From Micromonospora aurantiaca ATCC 27029 (lineage in GTDB: Bacteria > Actinomycetota > Actinomycetes > Mycobacteriales > Micromonosporaceae): a stretch of 64,000 nucleotides of DNA. Positions 8,310 through 15,865 of this stretch are shown here, in pieces. The translations under genes were made by a program, and so were the position numbers. The notes beneath the pieces were generated by a model. It made no database searches, had not been told where the DNA came from, and was given only the letters and a program-made list of their open reading frames with translations. The first letter of the stretch is position 1. Each line of letters begins with the position of its first letter. Location: positions 5,909,501-5,973,500 of the forward strand of contig NC_014391.1 in the NCBI RefSeq assembly GCF_000145235.1. The letters run 5' to 3'.

Positions 8310-8957
8310 TCAGTCGTCCAGGCCCCGCTCGATGGCGTACCGGGTCAGCTCGACCCGGTTGTGCAACTGGAGCTTGCCCAGGGTGTTCTGCACGTGGTTC
8401 TGCACGGTCCGGTGGGACAGGCTCAGCCGGTCGGCGATCTGCTTGTAGGACAGCCCCTTGGCGACCAGACGCAGCACCTCGGTCTCCCGTTCGGTGAGCC
8501 GGGGTGCGTCGTCGTGCGGGGCGGGCGGCTCCGCGGCCAGCCGCCGGTACTCCCCCAGCACCAGCCCGGCCAGGCCGGGCGTGAACACCGGCTCACCGGC
8601 CGCCGTGCGGCGCACCGCGTCCAGGAACTCCGCCGGTGCGGCCGACTTGATCAGGTAGCCGGTGGCGCCGGCCTTGACCGCGTCCAGCACGCCCTGCGGC
8701 TCGCCGCTGGCCGAGAGCATGAGCACCCGCACGTCGGGCAGCGCGGCGCGCAGGCCCCGGATCACCTCGACGCCGGAGATGTCCGGCAGCTGGAGGTCGA
8801 GCACGACCAGGTCGGGACGGGCCGCGGCGGCCACCCGTACCGCCTGCCGCCCCTCACCACTGGTCGCCACCACCTGGTGGCCCGCCTCGGTGAGGTCACG
8901 GGCCACACCCTCGCGCCACATCGGGTGGTCGTCGACCACCATCACCCGGATGCTCAC
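8310..8957 (-). CDS. macR: NarL/FixJ (LuxR-type) response regulator, MacR-like
   Basis: This is a 215-aa two-component response regulator. The receiver domain opens with RVMVVDDHPMWREGVARDL (acidic pair at its start), has the phospho-acceptor Asp in DLVVLDLQLPDISG near residue 54, and Lys in YLIKSA near residue 104. The LuxR-type helix-turn-helix runs from LTERETEVLRLVAKGLSYKQI to the end. The sensor gene stops within the ATGA start of this gene, so they are translationally coupled. Sequence and pairing match the MacRS family of Streptomyces, which affects morphology and antibiotic production. The function here is inferred. Confidence 0.85.
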   Translation of the reverse strand: MSIRVMVVDDHPMWREGVARDLTEAGHQVVATSGEGRQAVRVAAAARPDLVVLDLQLPDISGVEVIRGLRAALPDVRVLMLSASGEPQGVLDAVKAGATGYLIKSAAPAEFLDAVRRTAAGEPVFTPGLAGLVLGEYRRLAAEPPAPHDDAPRLTERETEVLRLVAKGLSYKQIADRLSLSHRTVQNHVQNTLGKLQLHNRVELTRYAIERGLDD

Positions 8958-10075
8958 CCGCGGCTCCTCGGCACGACCAGCTCGATCTCGGTGCCGGCGC
9001 CGGGCGCGGAGACGATCCGCACCTCGCCGCCCAGGTCGGCCACCCGGCCCCGGATGGACTGCGCCACCCCGAGCCGCCCCTGCGCGGCGGCCTCCGCCAG
9101 CCGCCCCTCCGGGATGCCCGGTCCCTCGTCGCGTACCGAGACGGTCACCGTCTCCTCCTCGTCCTCGATCAGCACCCAGGCCCGCCCGCCGGCGTGCCGG
9201 GCCACGTTGTCGAGCGCCGCGCCGACCGCAGCGCCCAGCTCACCGGCGGCCCGCGCCGGCAACGGCACCGGTGTGGCGGGCGCGGACACCACGACGGTGG
9301 CCGAGGCGTACCTGTCGATCAGGTCGCGCAGATCCTGCTCGTCCCCGCCCGGGTCCGGCGGCGCGCCCGCCCGGCCGATCAGCGCCCGCAGCGCCGCCTC
9401 CTGCTCGCCGGCCAGCCGGGCCAGCTCGGCCGCCTCGCCGTCCAGGTCCGCGCCGCGCCGCCGGACCAGCGCGAGCACCTGGAGCACCGAGTCGTGGATG
9501 TCGCGGGCCAGCCGTTCCCGCTCGCGGGTGGCCGCCTCCAGCTCCACCGCCCGCTGCAACCGCTCCTCCGCCTGCACCGCCAGCCGGGCCACGTGCCCGA
9601 CCACCACGCCGGCGAGCAGCATGAGGATCGCCCCGGTCAGCGCGGACGGGCTGATCCGGTCGCGGGTGGCGAGGTCGGCGCCGCCGAGGACGATCGCGGC
9701 CACCGCGCCGCGCCGCCGCCCGCCGGAGACCGCCCAGGCGAGCACCGGCCCGGCCAGCCAGGCGGCGGTCAGCATCGGCACCCCGGCGGCGAGCGCCGCG
9801 CGGCCCACCACCCAGGGCGTGACCAGGATGATCGCCAGCACCACGCCGAGGTCGGCCAGGAGCAGCGGCCAGCGCCGCCCGGCCGGACGGCCGTAACCGG
9901 CCGCCGTCACGCCGCTCCACGCCAGCATCGCCAGCAGGACACCGCCCGCGGCGACCGGGTGCGCGTAGCGGTCCGCGTCGCGCAGCACGACCAGTCCGAC
10001 GTACGCGAGCGCGGCGAAGCGGAACACCGCTATCGATCGCCAGAAGGGGCCCTCGAGGCCGGAGGACGACGGCAT
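8954..10075 (-). CDS. macS: MacS-family sensor histidine kinase
   Basis: This is a membrane sensor kinase of 373 aa. The first 155 or so residues form about five transmembrane helices with very short loops, so the signal is probably sensed in or at the membrane. The HisKA_3 dimerisation domain contains the phosphorylated His in RERLARDIHDSVLQVL. The C-terminal HATPase has the N box AALDNVARHA and the G box VRDEGPGIPEGRL, and ends LGVAQSIRGRVADLGG. I chose the ATG at 10075 (MPSSSGL); an in-frame GTG nine bases upstream is possible. The gene overlaps the response regulator by 4 nt and is divergent from an HATPase-only protein. Confidence 0.85.
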   Translation of the reverse strand: MPSSSGLEGPFWRSIAVFRFAALAYVGLVVLRDADRYAHPVAAGGVLLAMLAWSGVTAAGYGRPAGRRWPLLLADLGVVLAIILVTPWVVGRAALAAGVPMLTAAWLAGPVLAWAVSGGRRRGAVAAIVLGGADLATRDRISPSALTGAILMLLAGVVVGHVARLAVQAEERLQRAVELEAATRERERLARDIHDSVLQVLALVRRRGADLDGEAAELARLAGEQEAALRALIGRAGAPPDPGGDEQDLRDLIDRYASATVVVSAPATPVPLPARAAGELGAAVGAALDNVARHAGGRAWVLIEDEEETVTVSVRDEGPGIPEGRLAEAAAQGRLGVAQSIRGRVADLGGEVRIVSAPGAGTEIELVVPRSRG

Positions 10076-10190
10076 GTGCGACACCCTGTCACAGCCGGTC
10101 CAGGGCACCCCGGGCGGTGCGGCCCGAGAAACCCTGACGTACGGTGGAAATGCCGCGAAAGTCGTCGAGAACCATCGTCGGGACGGGGTC

Positions 10191-10658
10191 ATGACAGACG
10201 CAGAACTCCCCGCACCGCGTACGGTTGTGCCCATCGAACCTTCCCTGCTTCTCGCCACGGCCTTCGACCAGGCGCAGGTGACCGGGCTGCGGCACTCGGT
10301 CACCTCCTGTGCGCACGGCTCGGGCCTGTCCGGCCAACGGCTGGACGACTTCGTGCTGGCGGTCAACGAGCTGATCACCAACGCGGTCCGGCACGGCGGC
10401 GGGCAGGGCTGGCTGCGGCTCTGGGAGCGGAACGGCGAACTGGTCTGCGAGGTCGCCGACCACGGGCCCGGGATCAGCGAACGGCGGCTGCGCGACCGCG
10501 AGCGGCCCGCGCCGGACACCGCCGGCGGCTGGGGCCTCTGGCTGGCCCGGGAGCTGAGCGACGCGATGGAGGTGGAGACCGGCGACGCCGGCACCGTCGT
10601 CCGGATCACCGCCGCGCTCGCCACCCGCCAGCACGCCACCGGCCCACTGGACGGCTGA
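10191..10658 (+). CDS. Stand-alone HATPase, anti-sigma/RsbW-like ATP-binding protein
   Basis: This small cytoplasmic protein of 155 aa consists only of an HATPase_c_2 fold. The N box is AVNELITNAVRHGGGQG, the G1 box is EVADHGPGI, and the G2 box is GGWGLWLARELSD. Many actinobacterial proteins of this type are anti-sigma-like serine kinases, and their partners are rarely adjacent. The ATG at 10191 was chosen over upstream in-frame starts because it follows GGACGGGG and begins just before the conserved fold. The gene is divergent from macS and converges on the PRPP-synthetase-like gene with a 14-nt gap. Confidence 0.75.
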   Translation: MTDAELPAPRTVVPIEPSLLLATAFDQAQVTGLRHSVTSCAHGSGLSGQRLDDFVLAVNELITNAVRHGGGQGWLRLWERNGELVCEVADHGPGISERRLRDRERPAPDTAGGWGLWLARELSDAMEVETGDAGTVVRITAALATRQHATGPLDG

Positions 10659-10672
10659 CCCCGCCGCCGGCG

Positions 10673-11611
10673 TCAGGCGAACAGGGCGCTCACCGACTCC
10701 CCGTTGTGGATCCGCCGCATCGCCTCGGCCAGCGCCGGCGCCACCGACAGCACCTCCAGCTTCGGCACCCGCTTCTCGGCCGGGATCGGCACCGTGTTGG
10801 TGCAGACGATCTCCAGGACACCCTCCTGCCCGCCCAGCCGCTCCAGCGCCCCGCTGGAGAACAGGCCGTGCGTACAGGCCAGCCGGATCGAGCGGACCCG
10901 CCGCTCCCGCAGATGCGAGATCAGCTCGATCACCGTGCTGCCCTTGGCGATCTCGTCGTCCAGCACGATCACGTCCCGGTCCGCCACGTCACCGATGATC
11001 GTGCTGATCTGCACCCGGTCGTCGCTGTAGCGCTGCTTCGCGCCGGCCGCCACGGGCGTACCCAGCATCCGGGCGAACGCCGCGGCCTCCTTGGCGTTGC
11101 CCAGGTCCGGCGAGACCACCACCGCGTTGCTCAGGTCGTACCCCTTGAAATGGGCGGCCAGTTCGCGCAGCGCGTGCAGGTGGTCCACCGGGACGCTGAA
11201 GAAGCCGTGCACCTGCGGCGAGTGCAGCGTCATGGCCAGCACCCGGTCCGCGCCCGCGGAGGTGAGCAGGTCGGCGACGAGCCGGCCGCCGATGGAGATG
11301 CGCGGCGCGTCCTTCTTGTCCGAACGCGCGTACGCGTAGTGCGGCAGCACCACTGTGATCCGCGCGGCCGACGCGCCGCGGGCCGCGTCGATCATGAGCA
11401 GCAGCTCGACCAGGTGCTCCTGCACCGGCGGCACCAGCGGCTGGATGAGGAAGACGTCGCGCTCCCGGCAGTTCGCCTGCAACTGCACCTCCAGGCAGTC
11501 GTTGGCGAACCGGGACACCCGTACCGGGTGCAGCGGGACGTGGAGGTGGGCGCAGATCTCGGCGGCGAGGTCGGGATGGGCTGATCCGCTGAACACGGCA
11601 ATGTCACGCAC
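10673..11611 (-). CDS. Ribose-phosphate pyrophosphokinase paralogue with divergent PRPP loop
   Basis: This 312-aa protein has the full two-domain PRPP-synthetase fold: FSGSAHPDLA at the start, HYAYARSDKKD near residue 95 and LHSPQVHGFF with the catalytic His near residue 130. The phosphoribosyl-binding loop reads LDDEIAKGST where canonical enzymes have DDxIDTGGT, and the N-terminal ESVRG element is replaced by ANCRE. These changes look characteristic of an actinobacterial paralogue group and not like random decay. Catalysis of ribose-5-phosphate plus ATP to PRPP is therefore likely but not assured. The only upstream start is the GTG at 11611. The gene is divergent from glpK. Confidence 0.8.
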   Translation of the reverse strand: MRDIAVFSGSAHPDLAAEICAHLHVPLHPVRVSRFANDCLEVQLQANCRERDVFLIQPLVPPVQEHLVELLLMIDAARGASAARITVVLPHYAYARSDKKDAPRISIGGRLVADLLTSAGADRVLAMTLHSPQVHGFFSVPVDHLHALRELAAHFKGYDLSNAVVVSPDLGNAKEAAAFARMLGTPVAAGAKQRYSDDRVQISTIIGDVADRDVIVLDDEIAKGSTVIELISHLRERRVRSIRLACTHGLFSSGALERLGGQEGVLEIVCTNTVPIPAEKRVPKLEVLSVAPALAEAMRRIHNGESVSALFA

Positions 11612-11675
11612 GTCTGATGATCGTACGGGCCGCCGGAGGGAGACGGTGGACGCTCGCGGCGGGTACGGTGCTGCC

Positions 11676-13160
11676 GTGACCGCAGAGTTCGTCGCCGCCA
11701 TCGACCAGGGCACCACGTCCTCGCGCTGCATCGTCTTCGACCGGGCCGGTGAGATCGTCGCCGTGGCCCAGCGCGAGCACCGGCAGATCTTCCCCCGGCC
11801 CGGCTGGGTGGAGCACGACGCCGAGGAGATCTGGACGAACGTCGAGCACGTGGTGCGCGAGGCGCTGGCCAGCGCCGACATCGGCACCGAGTCGCTGGCC
11901 GCGGTGGGCATCACCAACCAGCGCGAGACCACTGTGATGTGGGACCGGGAGACCGGCCGTCCGGTGGCGAACGCCATCGTCTGGCAGGACACCCGCACCG
12001 GTCCGCTGCTGCGGGAGCTGACCGAGGCGTACGACGAGGAGCGGCTGCGGACCCGCACCGGCCTGACCCCGGCCACCTACTTCGCCGGCCCGAAGCTGCG
12101 CTGGCTGCTCGACAACGTCGACGGGCTGCGCGAGCGGGCCGAGCGCGGCGAGGTGCTGTTCGGCACCATGGACAGCTGGCTGATCTGGAAGCTGACCGGC
12201 CGGCACGTCACCGACGTGACGAACGCCAGCCGCACCATGCTGATGGACCTGGAGACGCTCGACTGGGCCCCGGAGCTGCTCGACGCGCTGCGCGTCCCGG
12301 CCGCCGTGCTGCCGGAGATCCGCAGCTCGGCCGAGGTGTACGGCACCGCCCAGGGGGTGCTGGCCGGGGTGCCGGTGGCGAGCGCGCTCGGCGACCAGCA
12401 GGCGGCCCTGTTCGGGCAGACCTGTTTCCAGCCCGGCGAGGCCAAGTGCACCTACGGCACCGGCAGCTTCCTGCTGCTCAACACCGGCGCCAGCCCGGTG
12501 CCGTCGCGGCACGGCCTGCTCACCACCGTGGCGTACCGGATCGAGGGCCAGCCCGCCGTGTACGCGCTGGAGGGTGCCATCGCGGTCACCGGCTCGCTCG
12601 TGCAGTGGCTGCGGGACAACCTCGGCCTGATCTCCTCCGCACCGCAGGTCGAGGAGCTGGCCCGCACCGTCGACGACAACGGCGGCTGCTACGTGGTGCC
12701 GGCCTTCTCCGGCCTGTTCGCCCCGCACTGGCGCAGCGACGCCCGGGGCGTGATCGCCGGGCTGACCGGCTACATCACCAAGGGACACCTGGCCCGCGCG
12801 GTGCTGGAGGCGTCGGCCTTCCAGACCCGGGAGGTGGTGGACGCGATGAACGCCGACTCCGACGTGGCGCTGCGCCGGCTGCGGGTCGACGGCGGGATGA
12901 CCGGCAACGAGCTGCTGATGCAGTTCCTCGCCGATGTGCTCGACGTGCCGGTCGTGCGGTCCCGGATCACCGAGACGACCTGCCTCGGCGCCGCGTACGC
13001 CGCCGGCCTGGCCGTCGGGTTCTGGCCGGACCTGGCCACGCTGCGCGAGAAGTGGCGATCGGACGCGCAGTGGGAGTCGACCATGGACCCGGCGCACCGG
13101 GAGCAGGAGATGCGCCAGTGGCGCAAGGCGGTGCGGCGCACGCTCGACTGGGTCGACTGA
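11676..13160 (+). CDS. glpK: Glycerol kinase
   Basis: This 494-aa FGGY-family kinase phosphorylates glycerol to glycerol-3-phosphate in the cytoplasm. It starts AIDQGTTSSRCIVFD (phosphate-binding loop), followed by NQRETTVMWDRETGRP and WLIWKLTG near residue 170. The nucleotide-binding GTGSFLLLNTG is near residue 265, and the FGGY signature regions lie in the C-terminal half. Length and motifs are typical. The GTG start is 7 nt after a TACGGT box, so the message is probably leaderless. No glpF or glpD is in the window, so the gene stands alone. It ends 3 nt from the convergent purC stop. Confidence 0.95.
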   Translation: MTAEFVAAIDQGTTSSRCIVFDRAGEIVAVAQREHRQIFPRPGWVEHDAEEIWTNVEHVVREALASADIGTESLAAVGITNQRETTVMWDRETGRPVANAIVWQDTRTGPLLRELTEAYDEERLRTRTGLTPATYFAGPKLRWLLDNVDGLRERAERGEVLFGTMDSWLIWKLTGRHVTDVTNASRTMLMDLETLDWAPELLDALRVPAAVLPEIRSSAEVYGTAQGVLAGVPVASALGDQQAALFGQTCFQPGEAKCTYGTGSFLLLNTGASPVPSRHGLLTTVAYRIEGQPAVYALEGAIAVTGSLVQWLRDNLGLISSAPQVEELARTVDDNGGCYVVPAFSGLFAPHWRSDARGVIAGLTGYITKGHLARAVLEASAFQTREVVDAMNADSDVALRRLRVDGGMTGNELLMQFLADVLDVPVVRSRITETTCLGAAYAAGLAVGFWPDLATLREKWRSDAQWESTMDPAHREQEMRQWRKAVRRTLDWVD

Positions 13161-13163
13161 GCG

Positions 13164-13997
13164 TCAGTCCCAGCGGTTGCCGGTCAGCTTCTCGTACACC
13201 TCGACGTAGCGGGTCCGGGTCGCCTCGATGACCTCGGCCGGCACCTCGGGGGCGGGCGGCTGCTTGTCCCAGCCGCTCGACGTGGCCCAGTCCCGCACGT
13301 ACTGCTTGTCGTAGGAGAACTGGGCGCGGCCCGGCTGGTACGACTCGGCCGGCCAGAACCGGGACGAGTCGGAGGTGAGCACCTCGTCGCCGAGGACCAG
13401 CGTGCCGTCCGGCGCCCAGCCCAGCTCCAGCTTCGTATCGGCGATCAGGATGCCCCGCTCGGCGGCGATCTCCGCGCCGCGCCGGTAGACGTCGACGGTG
13501 ATCTGCCGCAGCCGCTCCGCGACCTCCGGCCCGACCTTGTCCACCACCTGCTCGTACGTGATCGGCTCGTCGTGCTCGCCCTTCGGCGCCTTGGTCGACG
13601 GCGTGAAGATCGGTTCGGGCAGGATCGACGCCTCGACCAGGCCGCGGGGCAGCGGCACCCCGGAGACCGAGCCGGTGCGCTGGTATTCGGCGAAGCCGCC
13701 GCCGGTCAGGTAGCCCCGGGCCACGCACTCGACCGGCACCATGTCCAGCCGCCGGCAGCGGATCGCCCGGCCGGCGAACTCCGCCGGCACGTCCGTCGCG
13801 GAGATCACATGGTTCGGCACCAGGTCGGACAGCTGCTCGAACCACCACAGCGACAGCGCGGTGAGCAGGCGGCCCTTGTCCGGGATCGGGGTCGGCAGCA
13901 CCACGTCGTAGATGGAGACACGGTCCGTGGCGACCAGGATCAGGTCCTCGCCGTCGGCGTAGACGTCCCTGACCTTGCCCGAGTGCAGAAGTTCCAC
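13164..13997 (-). CDS. purC: SAICAR synthase (phosphoribosylaminoimidazole-succinocarboxamide synthase)
   Basis: This is the purine biosynthesis enzyme that joins aspartate to CAIR using ATP. The 277-aa protein starts ELLHSGKVRDVYADGEDLILVATDRVSIYD, the family N-terminus, and has VECVARGYLTGGG near residue 85 and ADTKLELGWAPDG near residue 165. The GTG at 13997 is the start that begins exactly at the family N-terminus; longer in-frame options add a low-complexity stretch. A TACTAG box about 7 nt upstream is consistent with a leaderless transcript. There are no other purine genes nearby. Confidence 0.95.
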   Translation of the reverse strand: MELLHSGKVRDVYADGEDLILVATDRVSIYDVVLPTPIPDKGRLLTALSLWWFEQLSDLVPNHVISATDVPAEFAGRAIRCRRLDMVPVECVARGYLTGGGFAEYQRTGSVSGVPLPRGLVEASILPEPIFTPSTKAPKGEHDEPITYEQVVDKVGPEVAERLRQITVDVYRRGAEIAAERGILIADTKLELGWAPDGTLVLGDEVLTSDSSRFWPAESYQPGRAQFSYDKQYVRDWATSSGWDKQPPAPEVPAEVIEATRTRYVEVYEKLTGNRWD

Positions 13998-14116
13998 GGC
14001 GCTAGTACACCATGACCGCCGGGGGTCGCCCGGCGCGCCCACCGGGCCCGCCCGGCGTTGACACCCCGCCGGGGGGCCGGTGAAATGATCCGTCCACCCC
14101 ACCTTCGGAGAGACCT

Positions 14117-15439
14117 TTGCGCGCTCCGCAGTCCGTACCCCGTCCCGGGCTCGACCGGCGACGGTTCCTCGGCGCGCTCACCGGGCTGCCGATCGTCGGC
14201 GGGCTGCCGCTGCTCACCGGGTGCAGCCCGGAGGAGGTGGCCGCCGACGACGGCCCGATCGAGCTGTCCGTGTTCTGGTGGGGCGGCGCCCGCCGGGCCG
14301 CGGCCACGGAACAGGCGCTGCGGCTGTACTCGCAGCAGAACCCGCGGGTCAGCTTCCGGGTGACCTGGCAGGGGCTGGGCGGCTACTACGACCGGCTCGC
14401 CACCCAGGCCACCGGCGGGAACGCGCCGGACCTCTTCCAGATCGACGACACGTTGCTCGCCGAGTACGCGGGCCGGGACATCCTGCTCGACCTGACCCGG
14501 TACGTCGCCGACGATCGGCTCGACCTGCGCGAGGTGCCGGAGCAGCTGGCCCGCTACGGCCGGGTGGACGAGCGCACGGTGGGCGTACCGGCCGCGCAGA
14601 CGAGCGCGGCGCTGGTGTTCAACCGCCGGCTGCTGCGCCGGCTGGGCCAGCCCGAGCCGCGTACCGGCATGTCCTGGAAGGAGTACGTGAGCTGGGCCGC
14701 GCGCGTCACGCGCGCCTCCGGCAACCGGGTGGCCGGCACCATGGACGCCTCCGGCGACTACCGGGCGTTCTGGCTCTGGCTGCGCGGCCAGGGCAGCGAG
14801 CTGTACCAGGGGCGGCAGCTCGGCTTCAGCTCCGCCGAACTGCTCGCCTGGTTCGAGTTCTGGGAGGTGGCGCGGTTCGACCGGGCCACACCGAGCGCCG
14901 CGCTGGTCGAGCAGGCCGACAGCGGCGAGCTGGCCCGCCAGCTCGTGGTCACCGGGCACACCGCAGCCTCCTTCGCCTGGTCGCACCAGCTGCCCGAGTT
15001 GCAGAGCCTGACCGACGACGAGCTGGGCGCTGTCGCCTTCCCGGGTACGCCCGCCGCCCAGTGGCCGCGCGCATCGATGTACTGGGCCGGTTTCCGGGGC
15101 ACCCGCCACCCGGAGGCGGTGGTCGACGTGCTCGACTTCCTGACCACGAACGTGGCCGCCGGCCGGCTCCTCGGCGTCGAGCGCGGCCTGAACACCAGCA
15201 AGCAGGTGCGCTCGTTCGTCGGCGCGGAGGTGACCGGCCGGGCCGAGAAGCGCATGGCCGCGCTCGGCGCCGAGCTGGACGACCTGGCCGGCCCGTCACC
15301 CGCGCCGCCGCCGAAGGGGCACGCCGAGGTGCGCGAGCTGCTGATCGACGCGGCCGAGAGCATCCGCGGCAAGCGGGCCGGTGCCCGTACCGCCACCTCC
15401 CGCTTCATGGCGCAGGCGAACGCCGCCCTCGCCGAGTGA
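14117..15439 (+). CDS. Sugar-type ABC substrate-binding lipoprotein, orphan
   Basis: This is a 440-aa extracytoplasmic solute-binding protein of the family-1 (carbohydrate) type. It carries a twin-arginine-like segment DRRRFLGALTG followed by the lipobox LLTGC, so it is probably lipid-anchored and may be Tat-exported. The mature part has WWGGARRAAATEQALRLYS and ATGGNAPDLFQIDD, typical of ABC sugar-binding proteins. A TTG start at 14117 is preceded by CGGAGAG. No permease or ATPase gene is adjacent, so either remote components serve it or it acts as a sensor. The substrate is unknown. Confidence 0.82.
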   Translation: MRAPQSVPRPGLDRRRFLGALTGLPIVGGLPLLTGCSPEEVAADDGPIELSVFWWGGARRAAATEQALRLYSQQNPRVSFRVTWQGLGGYYDRLATQATGGNAPDLFQIDDTLLAEYAGRDILLDLTRYVADDRLDLREVPEQLARYGRVDERTVGVPAAQTSAALVFNRRLLRRLGQPEPRTGMSWKEYVSWAARVTRASGNRVAGTMDASGDYRAFWLWLRGQGSELYQGRQLGFSSAELLAWFEFWEVARFDRATPSAALVEQADSGELARQLVVTGHTAASFAWSHQLPELQSLTDDELGAVAFPGTPAAQWPRASMYWAGFRGTRHPEAVVDVLDFLTTNVAAGRLLGVERGLNTSKQVRSFVGAEVTGRAEKRMAALGAELDDLAGPSPAPPPKGHAEVRELLIDAAESIRGKRAGARTATSRFMAQANAALAE

Positions 15440-15443
15440 CCCG

Positions 15444-15478
15444 CCCTGCCCCGCCCGGCGCGGGCGGGGCGGGCAGGG
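15444..15478. terminator. GC-rich hairpin between convergent genes
   Basis: A stem of at least 10 bp built from CCCCGCCCG and CGGGCGGGG around a GCG loop fills the 42-nt gap between the stops of the orphan binding protein (+) and the small membrane protein (-). There is no U tract on either strand. It probably acts as a bidirectional terminator, as is common in high-GC actinobacteria. Confidence 0.6.
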
Positions 15479-15481
15479 GTG

Positions 15482-15730
15482 TCAGCGCGGGGGGCGGTTG
15501 CGGCGGCCGCGGGTGAGCAGCACCACCAGCAGCACGATGCCGCCGACCACCACGAGGCAGCAGAGCAGGCCGAGGATGCCGAACCCGCCACGGGACCGCC
15601 GGCGCGCCGCCTCCACCACGATCTCGCCGGTGCCGGACGACGCCCAGGCCGCGACCGGTACGAAGACCGAGAGCACGACCGTACCGAGGACCGCGCCCAG
15701 GCGGCCCCACCACTTGTTCCATGCAGACAT
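15482..15730 (-). CDS. Small secreted/membrane protein of unknown function
   Basis: This 82-aa protein starts MSAWNKWWGRLGAVLGTVVLSVFVPVAAWA, which looks like a signal peptide or first membrane helix. A second helix follows (GILGLLCCLVVVGGIVLLVVLL) and then a short basic tail. The topology is probably two-pass or type I. I do not recognise a family. The ATG at 15730 was chosen over a longer in-frame start because it places the hydrophobic segment near the N-terminus. It is divergent from the efflux-pump gene. Confidence 0.6.
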   Translation of the reverse strand: MSAWNKWWGRLGAVLGTVVLSVFVPVAAWASSGTGEIVVEAARRRSRGGFGILGLLCCLVVVGGIVLLVVLLTRGRRNRPPR

Positions 15731-15832
15731 GTCCCCATCCTCGCCGAGGCCCGCAACCGGGGCACGGCGGACAGGGCGGATGTCTCCGGACACGTCGCGT
15801 CGTCGCCGCAGGCCGGGTGGCTTTACTCACGA

Positions 15833-15859
15833 TTAGCCGTCCATTTGGACTGTTACGGT
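15833..15859 (+). promoter_or_regulatory. Promoter with palindromic operator for the efflux pump
   Basis: A TTAGCC box at 15833-15838 and a TACGGT box at 15854-15859 are 15 nt apart, and the latter is 6 nt before the GTG of the MFS gene. Between them lies the perfect palindrome GTCCATTTGGAC (15839-15850). A TetR gene is co-transcribed downstream, so this is the best candidate operator for it. The operator assignment is an inference. Confidence 0.5.
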
Positions 15860-15865
15860 TTCCTG

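Noticed and set aside
8310..10658. MacRS plus HATPase as an antibiotic-resistance sensor system
   Set aside because: The pair matches a morphology/secondary-metabolism regulator family and no resistance gene is adjacent.
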